Shown here: positions 25,602-37,123 of the stretch, in pieces | Layout of the letters: every line of letters starts with the position of its first letter | How positions within the stretch are numbered: position 1 is the stretch's first letter | NCBI GenBank assembly: GCA_964036665.1 | Contig: OZ038527.1 | Coordinates: forward strand, 3,596,001 to 3,660,000 | Direction of reading: 5' to 3' | Source: Gordius sp. MW1 | Lineage: Eukaryota; Nematomorpha; Gordioida; Gordea; Gordiidae | Length of the DNA: 64,000 bases | Translations under genes and position numbers: made by a program | The notes under the pieces: model-generated | Told to the model about the DNA's origin: nothing | What the model saw: only the letters and a program-made list of their open reading frames with translations | The model's database searches: none

Positions 25602-25800
25602 AATATACGCCCTTCGGGCGTAACTGGGGGCTTCGCCCCCAGACCCCCTTGGGGGCTTCGCCCCCAAACCCCCTGCTGGGGGCTCCGCCCCCAGTCCCCC
25701 GGTGGGGGCTCTGCCCCCAAACCCCCGTTGGGGGCTACGCCCCCAAACCCCCATCTCCTGGGGGCTCCGCCCCCAGACCCCCGGAGAAGGGGGAGAAGGG
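25602..25800. repeat. GC-rich hairpin cluster
   Basis: Serial units of about 27-30 bp each contain GGGGGCTTCGCCCCC or GGGGGCTCCGCCCCC palindromes separated by AACCCCC-type spacers. The cluster starts with ACGCCCTTCGGGCGT. It is very GC-rich in an otherwise AT-rich window. ORFs rich in PPNPRWG are translations of the repeat, not proteins. A shorter, partly decayed version lies inverted at 13595-13700. Confidence 0.85.
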
Positions 25801-26125
25801 AAGAGGGGACGACTCATCTATTCTACGTATAAATATAGCTTATTTGCTATGCAATTTATGGGCGAGAAAGGTGAGAGGGGCTAGAATCCCTATAGGGGGT
25901 AGGATAATTACTAGGGTTTCCCCCTTGGCTAAGACAGCCAACTATGTAATATATTTTTAACCTTATAAAAGTATATATATTTTTTTACTGGGTTAATATA
26001 TTTCATTTAATTAGATTGTGATTTCATAGAAAACCTAAAAAGAAAGTTAAAAAGAAAAAATATATACCCTAATGCATAAATAATTATAAATAAATGAGTT
26101 TAAATATTTTATTTTTACTTTTAAA

Positions 26126-26166
26126 TGTTTTGCCCCCCCCCAATCCAAAACCTGGCTTCGCCCATG
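26126..26166. repeat. MITE family A end fragment inside the right composite repeat
   Basis: CCTGGCTTCGCCCATG preceded by a C run; only one end remains. Confidence 0.55.
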
Positions 26167-26919
26167 TATAGAGATAATAAGCCTAATATCTATCCTTCCC
26201 CCCCTTTCCCTCCGTTAAAACTAAACGCACACACTATCCCCCCTTTCCCTCCGTTAATTTGCCAAAAGCATATAAAAATCAATAATAATAAAAAGGGGTT
26301 GAAGATGATCTCCTCCACTCCCGCCCCCTAATAATACCAACTCAGCGGTGGAAGGGTAAGATAGGGAGGGGTAGGGGTTTAACGTATAATCAATATAAAA
26401 ATAAAATAAATAATATTCAAAAAACAAATTTAAAATAAAAACTTACATTGGACATAAATAGTGAGGTTTTGAATGCTCGAATAGTAAAGGTTAAATTCTT
26501 TTCTAGGTAACGACGGTATACTTGTAAAACTGAAACATGGTAACAACAGATGCGTTATCATTAAAAGGGCGAAATGGACACGACTATATGGTAACTTAAG
26601 TGAACACATGTGACCTTTTCAAAGAGTATAAACAGAAACTTACGAATTGCTATCCTCCCCCCTTTTTTTTAATTATCAGTAAGTTGTTGAAAGGCAATAT
26701 TTTATCTGTTATTTTAGCAATCATTAGAAATAGGAAATAAAGATATTGTGATTTCAATCAAGTAGTTAAAGCTTTTGAATACATAAAAACTAGTTTTATG
26801 AGTTAATTTTGATAACACAAAAACTAAATGTTAATATGTTTGGGAATAATTTGTTATTGATAAGGTTTTTTTAAGTCTAGAAATGGATAAATGTCTGAAA
26901 ACATTAAATTCTTACAAAA

Positions 26920-28550
26920 ATGTTTATTGGTCAGCAGCCAACGGACGGCCAAAAAGGCTTATTATCAATGGTAGGAACAAGAACAATCATTTGTGGCTTA
27001 TAATAAAAATTTTTGAAAATAAAATTTAAATATATAAAAATGCGTTAGATATTAAAAAATATGACTTTTAAAAATAAGATGTAATAATAATTAGATTTAT
27101 TAATAAGATATCTAAAAATAAAATAGTATAGATATTCAAAAATGATATAAGTCATTTTTTTAATTGGTCAGCAGCCAGGACAGGGTAGAGGTGGTTATAA
27201 ATTCATAATAGTCAAAAAAACGAAAAAATAATTTTCGAATCACATTTTGGCCAATGGTCATTTTTTTCATTGGTCAGCAGCCAGGACACGGTAAAAGTGG
27301 ATATAAATTTATAAGAGTCAAAACAAAAAACAAAAAAAAAATTTTCGAATCACATTTTGGCCAATGGTCATTTTTTTTAATTGGTCAGTTCCAACAGATG
27401 GTCTATAAATCAGTGTTAGCGAAAAAAAACGAAAAAAAAAATTTCGATTCACATTTTGGCCAATGGTCAATTTTTTCATTGGTCAGCACCCAACGGACGG
27501 CCAAAACGTCTTATTATCAATGGTAGTAACAGGAACAATCATAATAGTCGAAAAAAAACGAAAAAATAAACTTGGATTCACATTTTGGCCAATGGTCAAT
27601 TTTTTCATTGGTCAGCAGCCAACGGACGGCCAAAACGTCTTATTATCAATGGTAGTAACAGGAACAATCATAATAGTCGAAAAAAACGAAAAAATAAACT
27701 TGGATTCACATTTTGGCCAATGGTCAATTTTTTCATTGGTCAGCAGCCAACGGACGGCCAAAACGTCTTATTATCAATGGTAGTAACAGGAACAATCATA
27801 ATAGTCGGAAAAAAAACGAAAAAATAAACTTGGATTCACATTTTGGCCAATGGTCATTTTTTTCATTGGTCAGCACCCAACGGACGGCCAAAAAGTCATA
27901 ATAGCAATGGTAGTAACAGGGACAATCATAAGAGTTAAAAAAAACTCCGGGATTCTAACCCAAAAACTAGTTAAATTGCATAGCAAATAAAAGTAAACAA
28001 CTTTTATTTCTGTTTATTATATAACATTGGTCAGCAGCCAACGGACGGCCAAAAAGTCATAATAGCAATGGTAGAAACAGGAACAATCATAATAGTCGAA
28101 AAAAAACGAAAAAAATAATTTCGATTCACATTTTGGCCAATGGTCATTTTTTTCATTGGTCAGCAGCCAGCGGACGGCCAAAAATTCTTATTATCAATGA
28201 TAGTAACAAGAACAAACAGGGACAATCATAAGAGTCAAAAAAAACTCCGGGATTCTAACCCAAAAACTAGTTAAATTGCATAGCAATTAAAAGTAAACAA
28301 CTTTTATTTATGTTTATTATATAACATTGGTCAGCAGCCAGCGGACGGCCAAAAAGTCATAATAACAATGGTAGAAACAGGAACAATCATAATAGTCAAA
28401 AAAAACGAAAAAATAATTTCGATTCACATTTTGGCCAATGGTCATTTTTTTCATTGGTCAGCAGCCAGCGGACGGCCAAAAATTCTTATTATCAATGATA
28501 GTAACAAGAACAATCATAAAAGTCAAAAAAAACTCCGGGATTCTAACCCC
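26920..28550 (-). repeat. Minisatellite array, the same unit of about 127 bp in reverse orientation
   Basis: About ten units carry TTTTTCATTGGTCAGCAGCC and AACGGACGGCCAAAA. Four consecutive units (27430-27900) are nearly identical, so expansion or homogenisation is recent. The first units (26930-27400) are more diverged. It is the reverse complement of the 11585-12290 array. Confidence 0.88.
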
Positions 28551-28840
28551 AAAACTAGTTAAATTAACATTAATATTCGAATTCCAAGCGGTTTTAGCAG
28601 TAAACAAGCCGAAGTCATTCGGTGCGTGACATCCACGTTCGGTATCCACGTTCGGTGCGTGACAAAACAAATTGGAAAGTGAGCCCATAAATTGCATAGC
28701 AATTAATATTTAACCACCACAACACATCATTTTCATTACATGCGTAAAATATGCCAATGGATGACCAACGCACATAGCTGGCCAAATTGCTTGAGGCATA
28801 AAAATAATCGTTGCAACGAAAAAAGAAATTATGAAAGGCC

Positions 28841-29144
28841 ATGGGCGTAACCAGGATTTGGGTTGGGGAGGGGGGGGGAGAGAGAAACGTTTAAAACTTC
28901 AATTAGGGGGGGGGGGGGGAACATATTTTTTTAATTTTTAAGGGTTTTTGCATTAAAATTTTTTTTATTTAGGGGGGGGGGATCCCTGGCTACGCCCCTG
29001 TATAAGAGTAGCCAAGGAGAGGTCAAATTTAAAAATTCTTAAAATTTAATATAATTATGGCTTAAATTTCAGAAAAAAATCATTTTGCCCCTCTTTAAGC
29101 ACTATTGCCCCCCCCCTCTAGGGTCAATCCTGGCTACGCCCATG
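28841..29144. repeat. Two adjacent MITE family A copies
   Basis: Copy 1 (28841-29000) starts CATGGGCGTAACCAGG and ends CTGGCTACGCCCCTG. Copy 2 (29009-29144) starts GTAGCCAAGGAG and ends CTGGCTACGCCCATG. They belong to different sub-types (copy 1 has G runs and no ATTATGG core), so they are separate insertions. Confidence 0.8.
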
Positions 29145-30007
29145 CTAAGAACTACACTAAATGTTAATTCCTTTAAAATAAAATCGTCAAATTCATTGAG
29201 ATGGCACTGATCCCCGGGGGTTAAACTATAGCATTATTTGCACTTTCCTGCTACTGACTAAAGTAGCTTAAAGCCCAACATTATTTTCAAAGTGCGTCCT
29301 TTTCTCACAATGACATCGCCTTTTTGTGAATGATAATGTACAATGACAATGCTTTTTTTGAAATAGCTCATAAAACAAAGCCCGCTTAAGGACAAAACCC
29401 ATTGACAGAGCTTTTTCCTACGAGGCCCACCTTTACGCGTAAAGTCTTAAGGCACAATTAAATTACAAAGCATAAAATTCCCCCAAAAGTAACCCAAAAC
29501 CTAATCATTTTCGTGATTTACCATTGTAGTTATTTACACTGAGGTCGAATAAAAAATAAATTTTAAATATTATAATTGAAACAGTTGAAAGTTTTAATTT
29601 TGGTTATTCATTATACCTAGGAATTAAAGAAAAATGGCGATCCCGAATTCGGAAACAAGAATTACTAAATTAGGGTATAAATAAATTCAAAAATGTGTTC
29701 CCATCCATCCCCCATTAAGCTTCGTTATATCCTTCAAATTTTAAAATTCAATCACCGCATTCATCTCAGATAAAATGGGATATGTGATAAGTTGAACAGG
29801 CATATTTATATGCAATAAAATTTAACGTGCATCATTCTACTAAAAACGAGCCGTAGAGTAACCTCCAGCAGTTATACAAACTTATTAACATTTCAAACGA
29901 AACCTATGGTACCTTGATGACGGATACATTGTCGAGCCAGCTGAGAGATCCAGGAAATCCCAATGTTTATTAAAGACTATGTAAAATCACTATCATTAAG
30001 AACACTG

Positions 30008-30111
30008 GCGTAAAAACGGCGGGTTTTGTTAGGTCGACCTTTGGTTTAAGTTTAACTAAGAGTTAGACTCACGGCCGACTTTGGTCTGTTTTTCAAATTT
30101 CGACTAAGGAA
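30008..30111. repeat. MITE family B half copy
   Basis: GTAAAAACGGCGGGTTTTGT start, then GTTTTTCAAATTTCGACTAAG, cut off by the next MITE at 30113. Confidence 0.75.
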
Positions 30112-30112
30112 T

Positions 30113-30365
30113 CGGGGTCAAAATAGCAGAAAAAAAACAGCAGAATTGGTCAGAACTGGTCAGAACAAGATTTTAGATAATCAATATATTAGAATTAAAT
30201 CTCAAATGGGGAGGGAATTTGATGTGCATCTAATCCTAACCCTGACCCTAACCTAAAACGCCGACCTAAAACACTAACCCGAACCTTAACCCTCCTGACC
30301 AATCTTGATCTGACCAGTTCTGACCAATTCTGCTGTTTTTTTTCTGCTATTTTGACCCGGTCCCG
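30113..30365. repeat. MITE with TIRs of about 50 bp and telomere-like interior
   Basis: Left arm GGGTCAAAATAGCAGAAAAA continuing to GAATTGGTCAGAACTGGTCAGA; the right arm is its reverse complement (ending TTTTGACCCGGTCCCG). The interior includes CTAATCCTAACCCTGACCCT. The first 4-5 bases differ between ends. Confidence 0.82.
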
Positions 30366-31017
30366 TTTTTTAGCATGAACTTTCCTCGTGCCTACAAAAA
30401 TAAGATTCAATTGCAACGGGAGTGGTGATATCGAAACTCTGCTGCCCCCCTATGTGGTATTACTAACAGGCTCCACCTCATCCCGATCATTAATTGGTCT
30501 TAACCACTGATTAACAACCCATTCGCACCTCGACAGCGCACTTCAGGTTTGGGACGGCCTCAAAGTTAAATCTTCAAGTCGTTCACCAGGACTACCCAAA
30601 AGGAATAGGTTCCTTAGCTTACATTTCCAACAAAGAAAATCTTCATCTTAATCAAGCGTCGGCCTTTGGCTACGAATGGCACGACTTCTTAGTAAAAACA
30701 CTATAAACTAAAAGATCAGCATTTTCTTAACAATAAATTCACCAAAAGAAGCCATCCATGACATTCCACACTTAACACTCCATTGGTCAGCTGGTTAACC
30801 ATAGTTACACACACGGATGGTAAAGGGGGTCTTAAAGACCCCAAAATCTAAAAAACAGTTATTATAACTTGGTAATTTCCCAACAAAAATCTTAAAACCA
30901 TGTGGACATCATGACGCTTCTCCTTTCACACGTAAATTGATATCACATTTCGTTATTGGAGTTGATGCTTAAACGGTCAAAACCGTTTAATTGCAAAGCC
31001 TTGGGCCTGAATTTTTT

Positions 31018-31304
31018 TTCGCGATTAACCGATATTTCGCGATTAAACGATGGAAATAAAAGTATATGTACATTATATTAAATATTCATTTCTTACGCTT
31101 CGCAATAAAACGATATTTTATACAATTATCTGGTTGATTTAAAGGCTCGAAAGTGTTTGTAAATCTCCGATATTGTAATATTAAGCGATTTGTCAATAAA
31201 CGACGTTTTTGTTAATATTATCGTTAAAAAAAAATGGCGGGTAACTTCGCGATTAAAAGATTTTCGCGATAATCCGATTTGCGATTAAGAAGTTTCGACT
31301 GTAA
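31018..31304. mobile_element. pogo/Tigger-like transposon terminus
   Basis: The right boundary TTAAGAAGTTTCGACTGTA reads TACAGTCGAAACTTCTTAA in reverse, like pogo-type TIRs next to a TA target. GCGATTAA/ATTCGCGATTA motifs repeat through the region. No transposase was recognised and no matching left TIR was found. Confidence 0.45.
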
Positions 31305-32814
31305 TTATGTGCTTTAGAACGGGCCATAAAAAAACTTCGAAATTTTTCAAGGAGGGCGCTTATTGCGGAAAGCCAGCTTTTCTCATTTATTAATGATCGG
31401 CCTCTAAGCTCAAAGGGCGGCAAGAGACCCGATAGCGTTACTATCACACCATAGACTAGCAGTCTAAAGGCATGTTAAAATTTGAAACTGAAATACCACT
31501 CTTCCTACCATGAAGAGCTTTATAGTATATCAGAGGGGGCCCTCATGAATTTGCTAAATCAAACAGCACCCCGACCTTATCTCCCCAGGTGACAGAAGGA
31601 ACGAGAAAAATCCGCAACCCCAAAGATTTTTTATATATTTAAAAGAAAACTTTGGAGATTTTAAATCCGATAATATATATATAGCATAGCAATTAAAACA
31701 ACTTGATAATAGTTCACTATCACTTGTCCATTGATATGCCTCCGAAATATTGACACATTTTTATATATAGTAACCCACTTGACTTGGAAACTAATAAACA
31801 GACCAGCTTTATATAATACCCGTAGATCATTTGATGCTTATCGCATTAAAAATATCATATTTTTATAATAGTTTCCGGTCACGTATTAGCAAATAACACG
31901 AAAATTTGTGCAACTAAAAATATTTCAAAATTTAGCGTTTTTTTCAGAAGAGTTAATTGCATACTTATTGTACTATGGGCAAATAGGTATAACAAGGCGG
32001 ATATCATGTAAGATAATATTAAACGTAATATTTAATTTTAATAATAAAATTATTTGAAGGTAAGTTAATTAATGTGATTAATATCTAACAGGATCTAACC
32101 ATTTCACAGTTAAAATCAAAGAATCAAAAATTTGCAAATCTTTATATCGTTTTAAAGAGCTGGCTATTAAAACTTCCTACCAATATGCAGCAAGAAAATT
32201 ATATTCTGAACTACATGCTGAGAGTTTAAGTAGAGATATTTTTGTGTTTTATAAAATAAGTATGGTTTGAGGCTTAAATTGAAGTAAGTAGACGACTATA
32301 AAAGTGTTGAAACAATAAAACAGGGTAAAAGGGTGAGACGTCAGGTCATTGAAAATATGCCTTGGGTGTTATAAAACCAAGCCATGCCTTTGAATTAAGT
32401 AGCCATTAAATAATAGAATGTAATATAAATAGGATCTTTAAGGGTAGAGTAATAAGTTTTCAAGTTTACTTTTATTCTATAGGCAAAAAGCCTAGAAATA
32501 TAGGGATATTTATGTAAAAATGGCCTGAAGTTATATGACATAGATTAAAATGTTGTCTGTAATGCAAATAAAAGGCAATATAGAAACTAATATATAACTG
32601 AGGTTGATTTTTTATAATATACAATTAATAGATTCAAAATGTAATTTAGCAATCTTTTAATAAGATATTTAAGATACACCCACATCACACAAATCAGAGG
32701 GGGTTAAAAATTTCAAACTAAGTAATTTTAATGAAAGTAAAAAAATTTAAATTTAAGCAAAAATTAAACATCAAATAAGCTTGTTATAAAAAATATATAT
32801 ATAATCACAATTAC

Positions 32815-33129
32815 TTGAGTATTATTCTTCTGCAAATATTTGAATACTATATCAACCACAGAATTTAGATCTCCTGTTAAATTCTGTCCCTTTAATCCGT
32901 CAACAACTGATTCATCTATATTTGAAGCATTTATATTGTTAGATATATATTCAAGTTTTTTGTATGTTTCTCTGCTAATTGTTTCATTTGGTTGATTTAT
33001 ATTATTAACTAGTATTGGATAATGTGGATTAACAAGACTAGATTTGGTTTTATGAAACCAAAACGCGCTAACACTATAAAATGATAAAAATTGGTTAATT
33101 CCGATAAATATAACAATATCGATAGACAT
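32815..33129 (-). CDS. Candidate signal-peptide exon (105 codons), possibly exon 1 of the ZIP gene
   Basis: An ATG at 33129 opens a frame that begins with a hydrophobic, signal-peptide-like stretch (MSIDIVIFIGINQFLSFYSV). A hydrophilic, N-glycosylatable region follows, with NET, NIN and NNT sites. A GTAATT donor after codon 105 ends the exon in phase 0, as the first recognised ZIP exon (24627) requires. Joining them would give a 755-aa protein and an 8.2-kb intron holding the right-hand composite repeat. I see no sequence motif that proves the link. It could be the first exon of another gene or a chance ORF. Confidence 0.4.
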
Positions 33130-33375
33130 ATTATTGAGATGGGGAATGCAACGGAGATATTAAATAAAGTTCATTTAAGGTACATAGACAAAAAATATCC
33201 TTCATTGATCATCTCAGAGTTTCGTACACACTTGGCATAGACTAATAATAACATAGACTGCCGAACTGTTTCTCTTATTAAAATCATATAAAGTAGACAT
33301 CAAGGGGGATACTTCGATTCTTTGCTAATTTATTATTTTAATTCTTAAACTTATAAGTTATAATATATAAATATC

Positions 33376-33582
33376 AGTGGCGTAGCTAGCCTTTTTGCCT
33401 TGGGGGGGGGGGGGGGGGGCTAAGCTCGTCAAACCATGGACGTAGGTAGAGGCGGACAGTAAAAAATTTACTACAAAAACCCTTAAAAATTAAAAAAAAT
33501 TATGTTTTACCCCCTCCTTCCTTATTGAAATTAAAACATTTTTGCTCCCCCCCCCCTAATCCAAAACCTGGATACCCCCATG
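33376..33582. repeat. MITE family A copy plus a neighbouring CAGTGGCGTAG fragment
   Basis: 33376-33420 begins CAGTGGCGTAGCTAGCC followed by a G run. 33435-33582 begins CATGGACGTAGGTAG and ends GATACCCCCATGG. Confidence 0.7.
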
Positions 33583-34504
33583 GTTCAAACGCATTTAAAA
33601 TTTTTTTCCCTCGTAAATGTTGGACAAACTTAAAATTCCGCTACTACTTTGTTTTTTCTAATAACATCACACTAGTATGTCTCAGACCCTCATGTTAGGG
33701 CCTAAAATAAATAAAATCCATTCATAAATAAAACAAAGTGATGTAGTTGAAACAATATAGAAAATTTCACATGGTATAATAAGTTTTTGTATAAATGAAT
33801 TGTAAGGGCACAAAGTGGAACGGGGATATTGACAAGAAATCTTTGTCATTTTAAAAAATAATACAAAATTAAAAAAGCTATACAACAAAGTTTTTATAAA
33901 AATATTTTATTGCCACAACCCCAAAAAATCTTTGCCATATATATAACAAATTTTAATTTGCTATATGCAGTATTAATAGCATTTTAAGGCAGCATTTATA
34001 TCAGGAAAATAATGAGAGCATTTAAGAGCCTTTTTTAAGGGTAGATCCTCAAAAGGCTAATTATAACATAAAACATAAAAATAATTTAATTGTGAAATTA
34101 AAATTCGCAAATGCGGAAATGAGTATTCAAAAGTTATTGTCCCTGATGATAATATAGATTTATTTGCACGAGCCCCTTTACACCACCAAAAATTTAAGAT
34201 GAACCAAATTTAACGGCTAAAATGATCCTTAAAAATATTCTGTCAAAATAATCAAAATTTAATTTAATAATTTAGATAAAATTAGAAATGTGAGATGCAC
34301 ATTGCACAGAACAACTTAGGCTTAGCGTTTGTGTACATTTTGTTGAATCCAATGACACACCAAAAGAAATTTTTTTAGAATTTTTATCGCTTGAAAGTTT
34401 TGATGCGTTAACAATCTTCTATATATATAAAAATGTAACTCCGTTTTCTTTGTCCTCTAATAACTTCTAAAGTTCTCGACCGATTGCCTTTCCCATCGAC
34501 TATG

Positions 34505-35859
34505 CAGCAGGCCTTGATGGTTTCCGCCCCGTTTATTTACAAGACCTGATTAACCTTTAAAACGTGAGCGCTGCATTTTTACTCAACTCTATAACGTCCC
34601 TATGCAATTTAATTGTCAACGGTAATATTCCTACCGAAATAATCCCTATATTGTTCGGCGCTAAACTCATCGTTATCAAAAAACCTGATAATTCGGTAAC
34701 ACCCATTGCTATTGGCAGTGTTTTCCGACGTATTATATCAAAACACATTTGTAAGACAATCAAATCCAGTTTAAGCGACAAGTTAATTCCTCAACAATTA
34801 GGGTTTGAGGTTAAAGGCGGCTGTGAGGCTGCCAGTCACGCTGGGCGGATAAGTCTTCAACAAATTCCCTCCAATCACTGCATGGTTAAATTGGACTTTG
34901 CCAATACATTCAATAATATTCGCCGAGAAACGATAATTAATTCCTTCATTGATGAGTTCCCAAAGTTTGCAAATTACATCAATTTAAGTTACGGTTGCAT
35001 ATCAAAACTAAAGTTTGGGGACTTTTTAATTGAATCGGCAGAAGGTATTCAACAGGGTGACCCTCTAGGTCCACCTTTGTTTTGTCTAGGGATCAAAAAT
35101 TTAACCGAATCTCTCTCAAACCAATGCTCTTTATCATTAAACGTCTGGTACCTAGACGATGCCATCCTATGCGGTCCTCCGGAAGAAATCTCTAAGGCCA
35201 TTCTTTTAATCCGAGATTATGAAGGTATCCTAAACCTGAAATTAAATATCTCTAAATGCGAGATATATCAGTGCCCGGATACAGACTTATTTCCTATTTT
35301 TAAGCCTTTTTTAAAAGTTGAAATGAAGACTTTAACTCATCTAGGCTCACCAATAGGTGGGCAAATCGCCTTAATAGAGTTTTTACATAGGCACCTATCA
35401 ACTCTTTCCTCGAAGACGGAAATTCTTAATACCCTCCCAAAACATCATGCGTTTTATATAATCAAAAATTATTTTAATATCTCAAAAATTCAACACTGCT
35501 TCCGGTCATCATCAGCTTTTTTATTACCCGAGATTTTAAAAAGCTACGATAGCTTCATGAAAAAGACGCTAGAAGCCATCCTTAATATCAAATTCAGCAC
35601 TTCTTCGTGGCTCCAAGCCTCATTACCTACCAAAGCTGGCGGCTTAGGCATACGCCCAGCAACCTCAATTTCTTTAGCAGCTTTTATCTCTTCGTATAAA
35701 TCCGCCCAAGGTTTGATCGACCGAATAATCACAACAAGTGAGAATCCTTCGTTTGTGCAAGCTCTAGATATCTGGTCCGCCAACGTCAATCCAGGGACCC
35801 CTTTCCCCATAACCTCAAGACAAAAGGATTGGGATGAAATGTGTAAATCTTCCCGATGA
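34505..35859 (+). pseudogene. Reverse transcriptase remnant with a 431-codon open frame (YLDD type)
   Basis: The frame 34564-35859 contains GCEAASHAGR, VKLDFANTFNNIRRE (motif A), SAEGIQQGDPLGPPLFCL (motif B), LNVWYLDDAIL (motif C, YLDD), LNISKCEIY and LPTKAGGLGIRPA. These are conserved in a family of metazoan non-LTR-like RT ORFs. Upstream, in the same frame, YAAGLDGFRPVYLQDLINL (from about 34499) is family sequence but is cut by TAA at 34558-34560. No endonuclease or element ends are seen. It looks like a 5'-truncated, mostly preserved copy. Exact clade not assigned. Confidence 0.75.
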
Positions 35860-37123
35860 TTATGCCAGAAGTCTATTGTTAAAGATGTATAAAAGATGAC
35901 TTGCATGCACATTTTTAATTAAAACAACCCTAAAACTTCATCCTTGGCCTTAAAAGTGCACCTTATAAACGAAGTAAAAAGAAGAATATTTGAAGCGTTC
36001 ATCGGCATCATGCTGTTTATGGAGACTATGTTTGGATCTAACAATTTGAGTCGATAATTCATCAAATCAAACTAAAACTTTATTAACTTTTGTGCACCTA
36101 CGTTTATAAGGTTAACGGCGACATAAAATATTTATGCTAAAATATTATTGATGATTACGAATCTAATGTAACAAAGTGTTGAGAGTTGAAAGATTGTGTT
36201 TACGTTTGTGTAATATTTCGATTTCTGTGTTATTTTATAATTCGCGATTCCTAGTGAGACAATATTCGTTTCGTCGTTCGATTGTTCCATTTTTACTACT
36301 GCGTTCTTTGAATAAAGTGTGATTTGCGTAGTAGGTGATGTTATTCTTTTATTGATGAATCCATTCCTCTTCCTTCTTATTCCTTCTAACACAAAGGACA
36401 AAATATATATTTAGAAAAAATTCAATTTTTAAAAGAAGTCAAAATTTAATAAATCTGGTGTAAGGTTGCCAAAAAATCAATAACCTTCGATTAAGTACGA
36501 TGTAAAACCGTAGAAAATATGTTTAACTATGTTTAAAATATTTTACAAGATTGAATATTGAAACTTTGTCAATAATTTGTATTTGCTCCAATGGCAAATA
36601 TGGCCTAATCCACTATTTATAATAGTAGATTAGACTTAAAGTTTAGCCATATAGTTTTGAAAATATAATTTATATAAAGCTGATAAAAAACATAGTAAAT
36701 TGGCAAGCATGTCCCATTGATGGGCTCGTCTATAATGTGGCTTTAAGATTATTGTCCTGCATGGCTATATTACATTTCAATTATTCCATTGGATATAAAA
36801 GATATAAATATTTGCTTTTCAATTTAAGAATATGTATAAACTCTAAGACTATAAATTAAACTTAGTATGAAATTAAAATATGATCCTCCCTGGTGCAGCG
36901 TTTTTATGGGTTAACTTATGAAGCTAGAATTTTTATATAATGAACTAAATGCTTTTTGTTATAACAATCGATAGGTCACAATTTGTTAACAATGATTTAT
37001 TAAATTTAGTAAAACAATGATTTATTAAATTTAGTAAGACTGTTGTAAACACTATAATGTCAAGTTTTTGATTTATTTATTGTATATAGTATATTATCTG
37101 ACAGTAACAACTGTGTTAAAAAC
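35860..37123. other. No gene recognised
   Basis: AT-rich. The minus-strand frame 36401-36132 (89 aa, Ser/Thr/Asn-rich) has no known domain. The promoter of the 126-aa ORF may lie at the right end. Confidence 0.4.
36985..37037. repeat. Short tandem duplication (about 25 bp, two copies)
   Basis: ACAATGATTTATTAAATTTA followed by GTAAx occurs twice in a row, about 90 bp upstream of the 126-aa ORF. Confidence 0.8.

Larger units (their letters stand above)
25602..28706 (-). repeat. Composite repeat, right copy (inverted, longer minisatellite)
   Basis: Read on the minus strand this is the same unit as 11413-13700. The GC cluster is longer (25602-25800, about six hairpin units). The block with GATCTCCTCCACTCCCGCCC is at about 26306, the AT-rich core at 26990-27160 and the minisatellite at 27160-28520 with about ten units. 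The GGTGCGTGACA motifs are at 28619-28664 and the terminal palindrome is at 28680-28706. The middle of the array also holds copies of the element's end-plus-T-arm segment (near 27940, 28230 and 28527), as if partly amplified. Confidence 0.75.
29145..32814. other. Non-coding or unresolved region with transposon debris
   Basis: Holds the MITEs at 30008-30365 and the pogo-like end at 31304. At about 30565-30705 (+) a short frame (QVVHQDYPKGIGSLAYISNK...) looks protein-like but I cannot assign it. If exon 32815-33129 belongs to ZIP, all of this is intron 1. Confidence 0.4.

Noticed and set aside
25602-25800. CRISPR array
   Set aside because: Unit spacing is irregular, spacers are not unique and the context is a eukaryotic intronic repeat.
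25508-25960. Pro/Gly-rich ORFs on both strands (PPNPRWG-type)
   Set aside because: They translate the GC-rich hairpin repeat; the same pattern appears in several frames and on both strands.
11413-28706. A 17-kb giant transposon carrying the ZIP exons as cargo
   Set aside because: The ZIP gene may extend beyond the right repeat, no transposase is present, and two independent insertions of one repeat explain the symmetry more simply.
28615-28842. Minus-strand ORF of 75 aa as a ZIP 5' exon
   Set aside because: It runs through repeat ends and a MITE border, with no signal peptide and no suitable splice phase.
29907-29945. Small minus-strand exon between a CTCTCAG acceptor and a GTACC donor
   Set aside because: Too short and unsupported by any family similarity.
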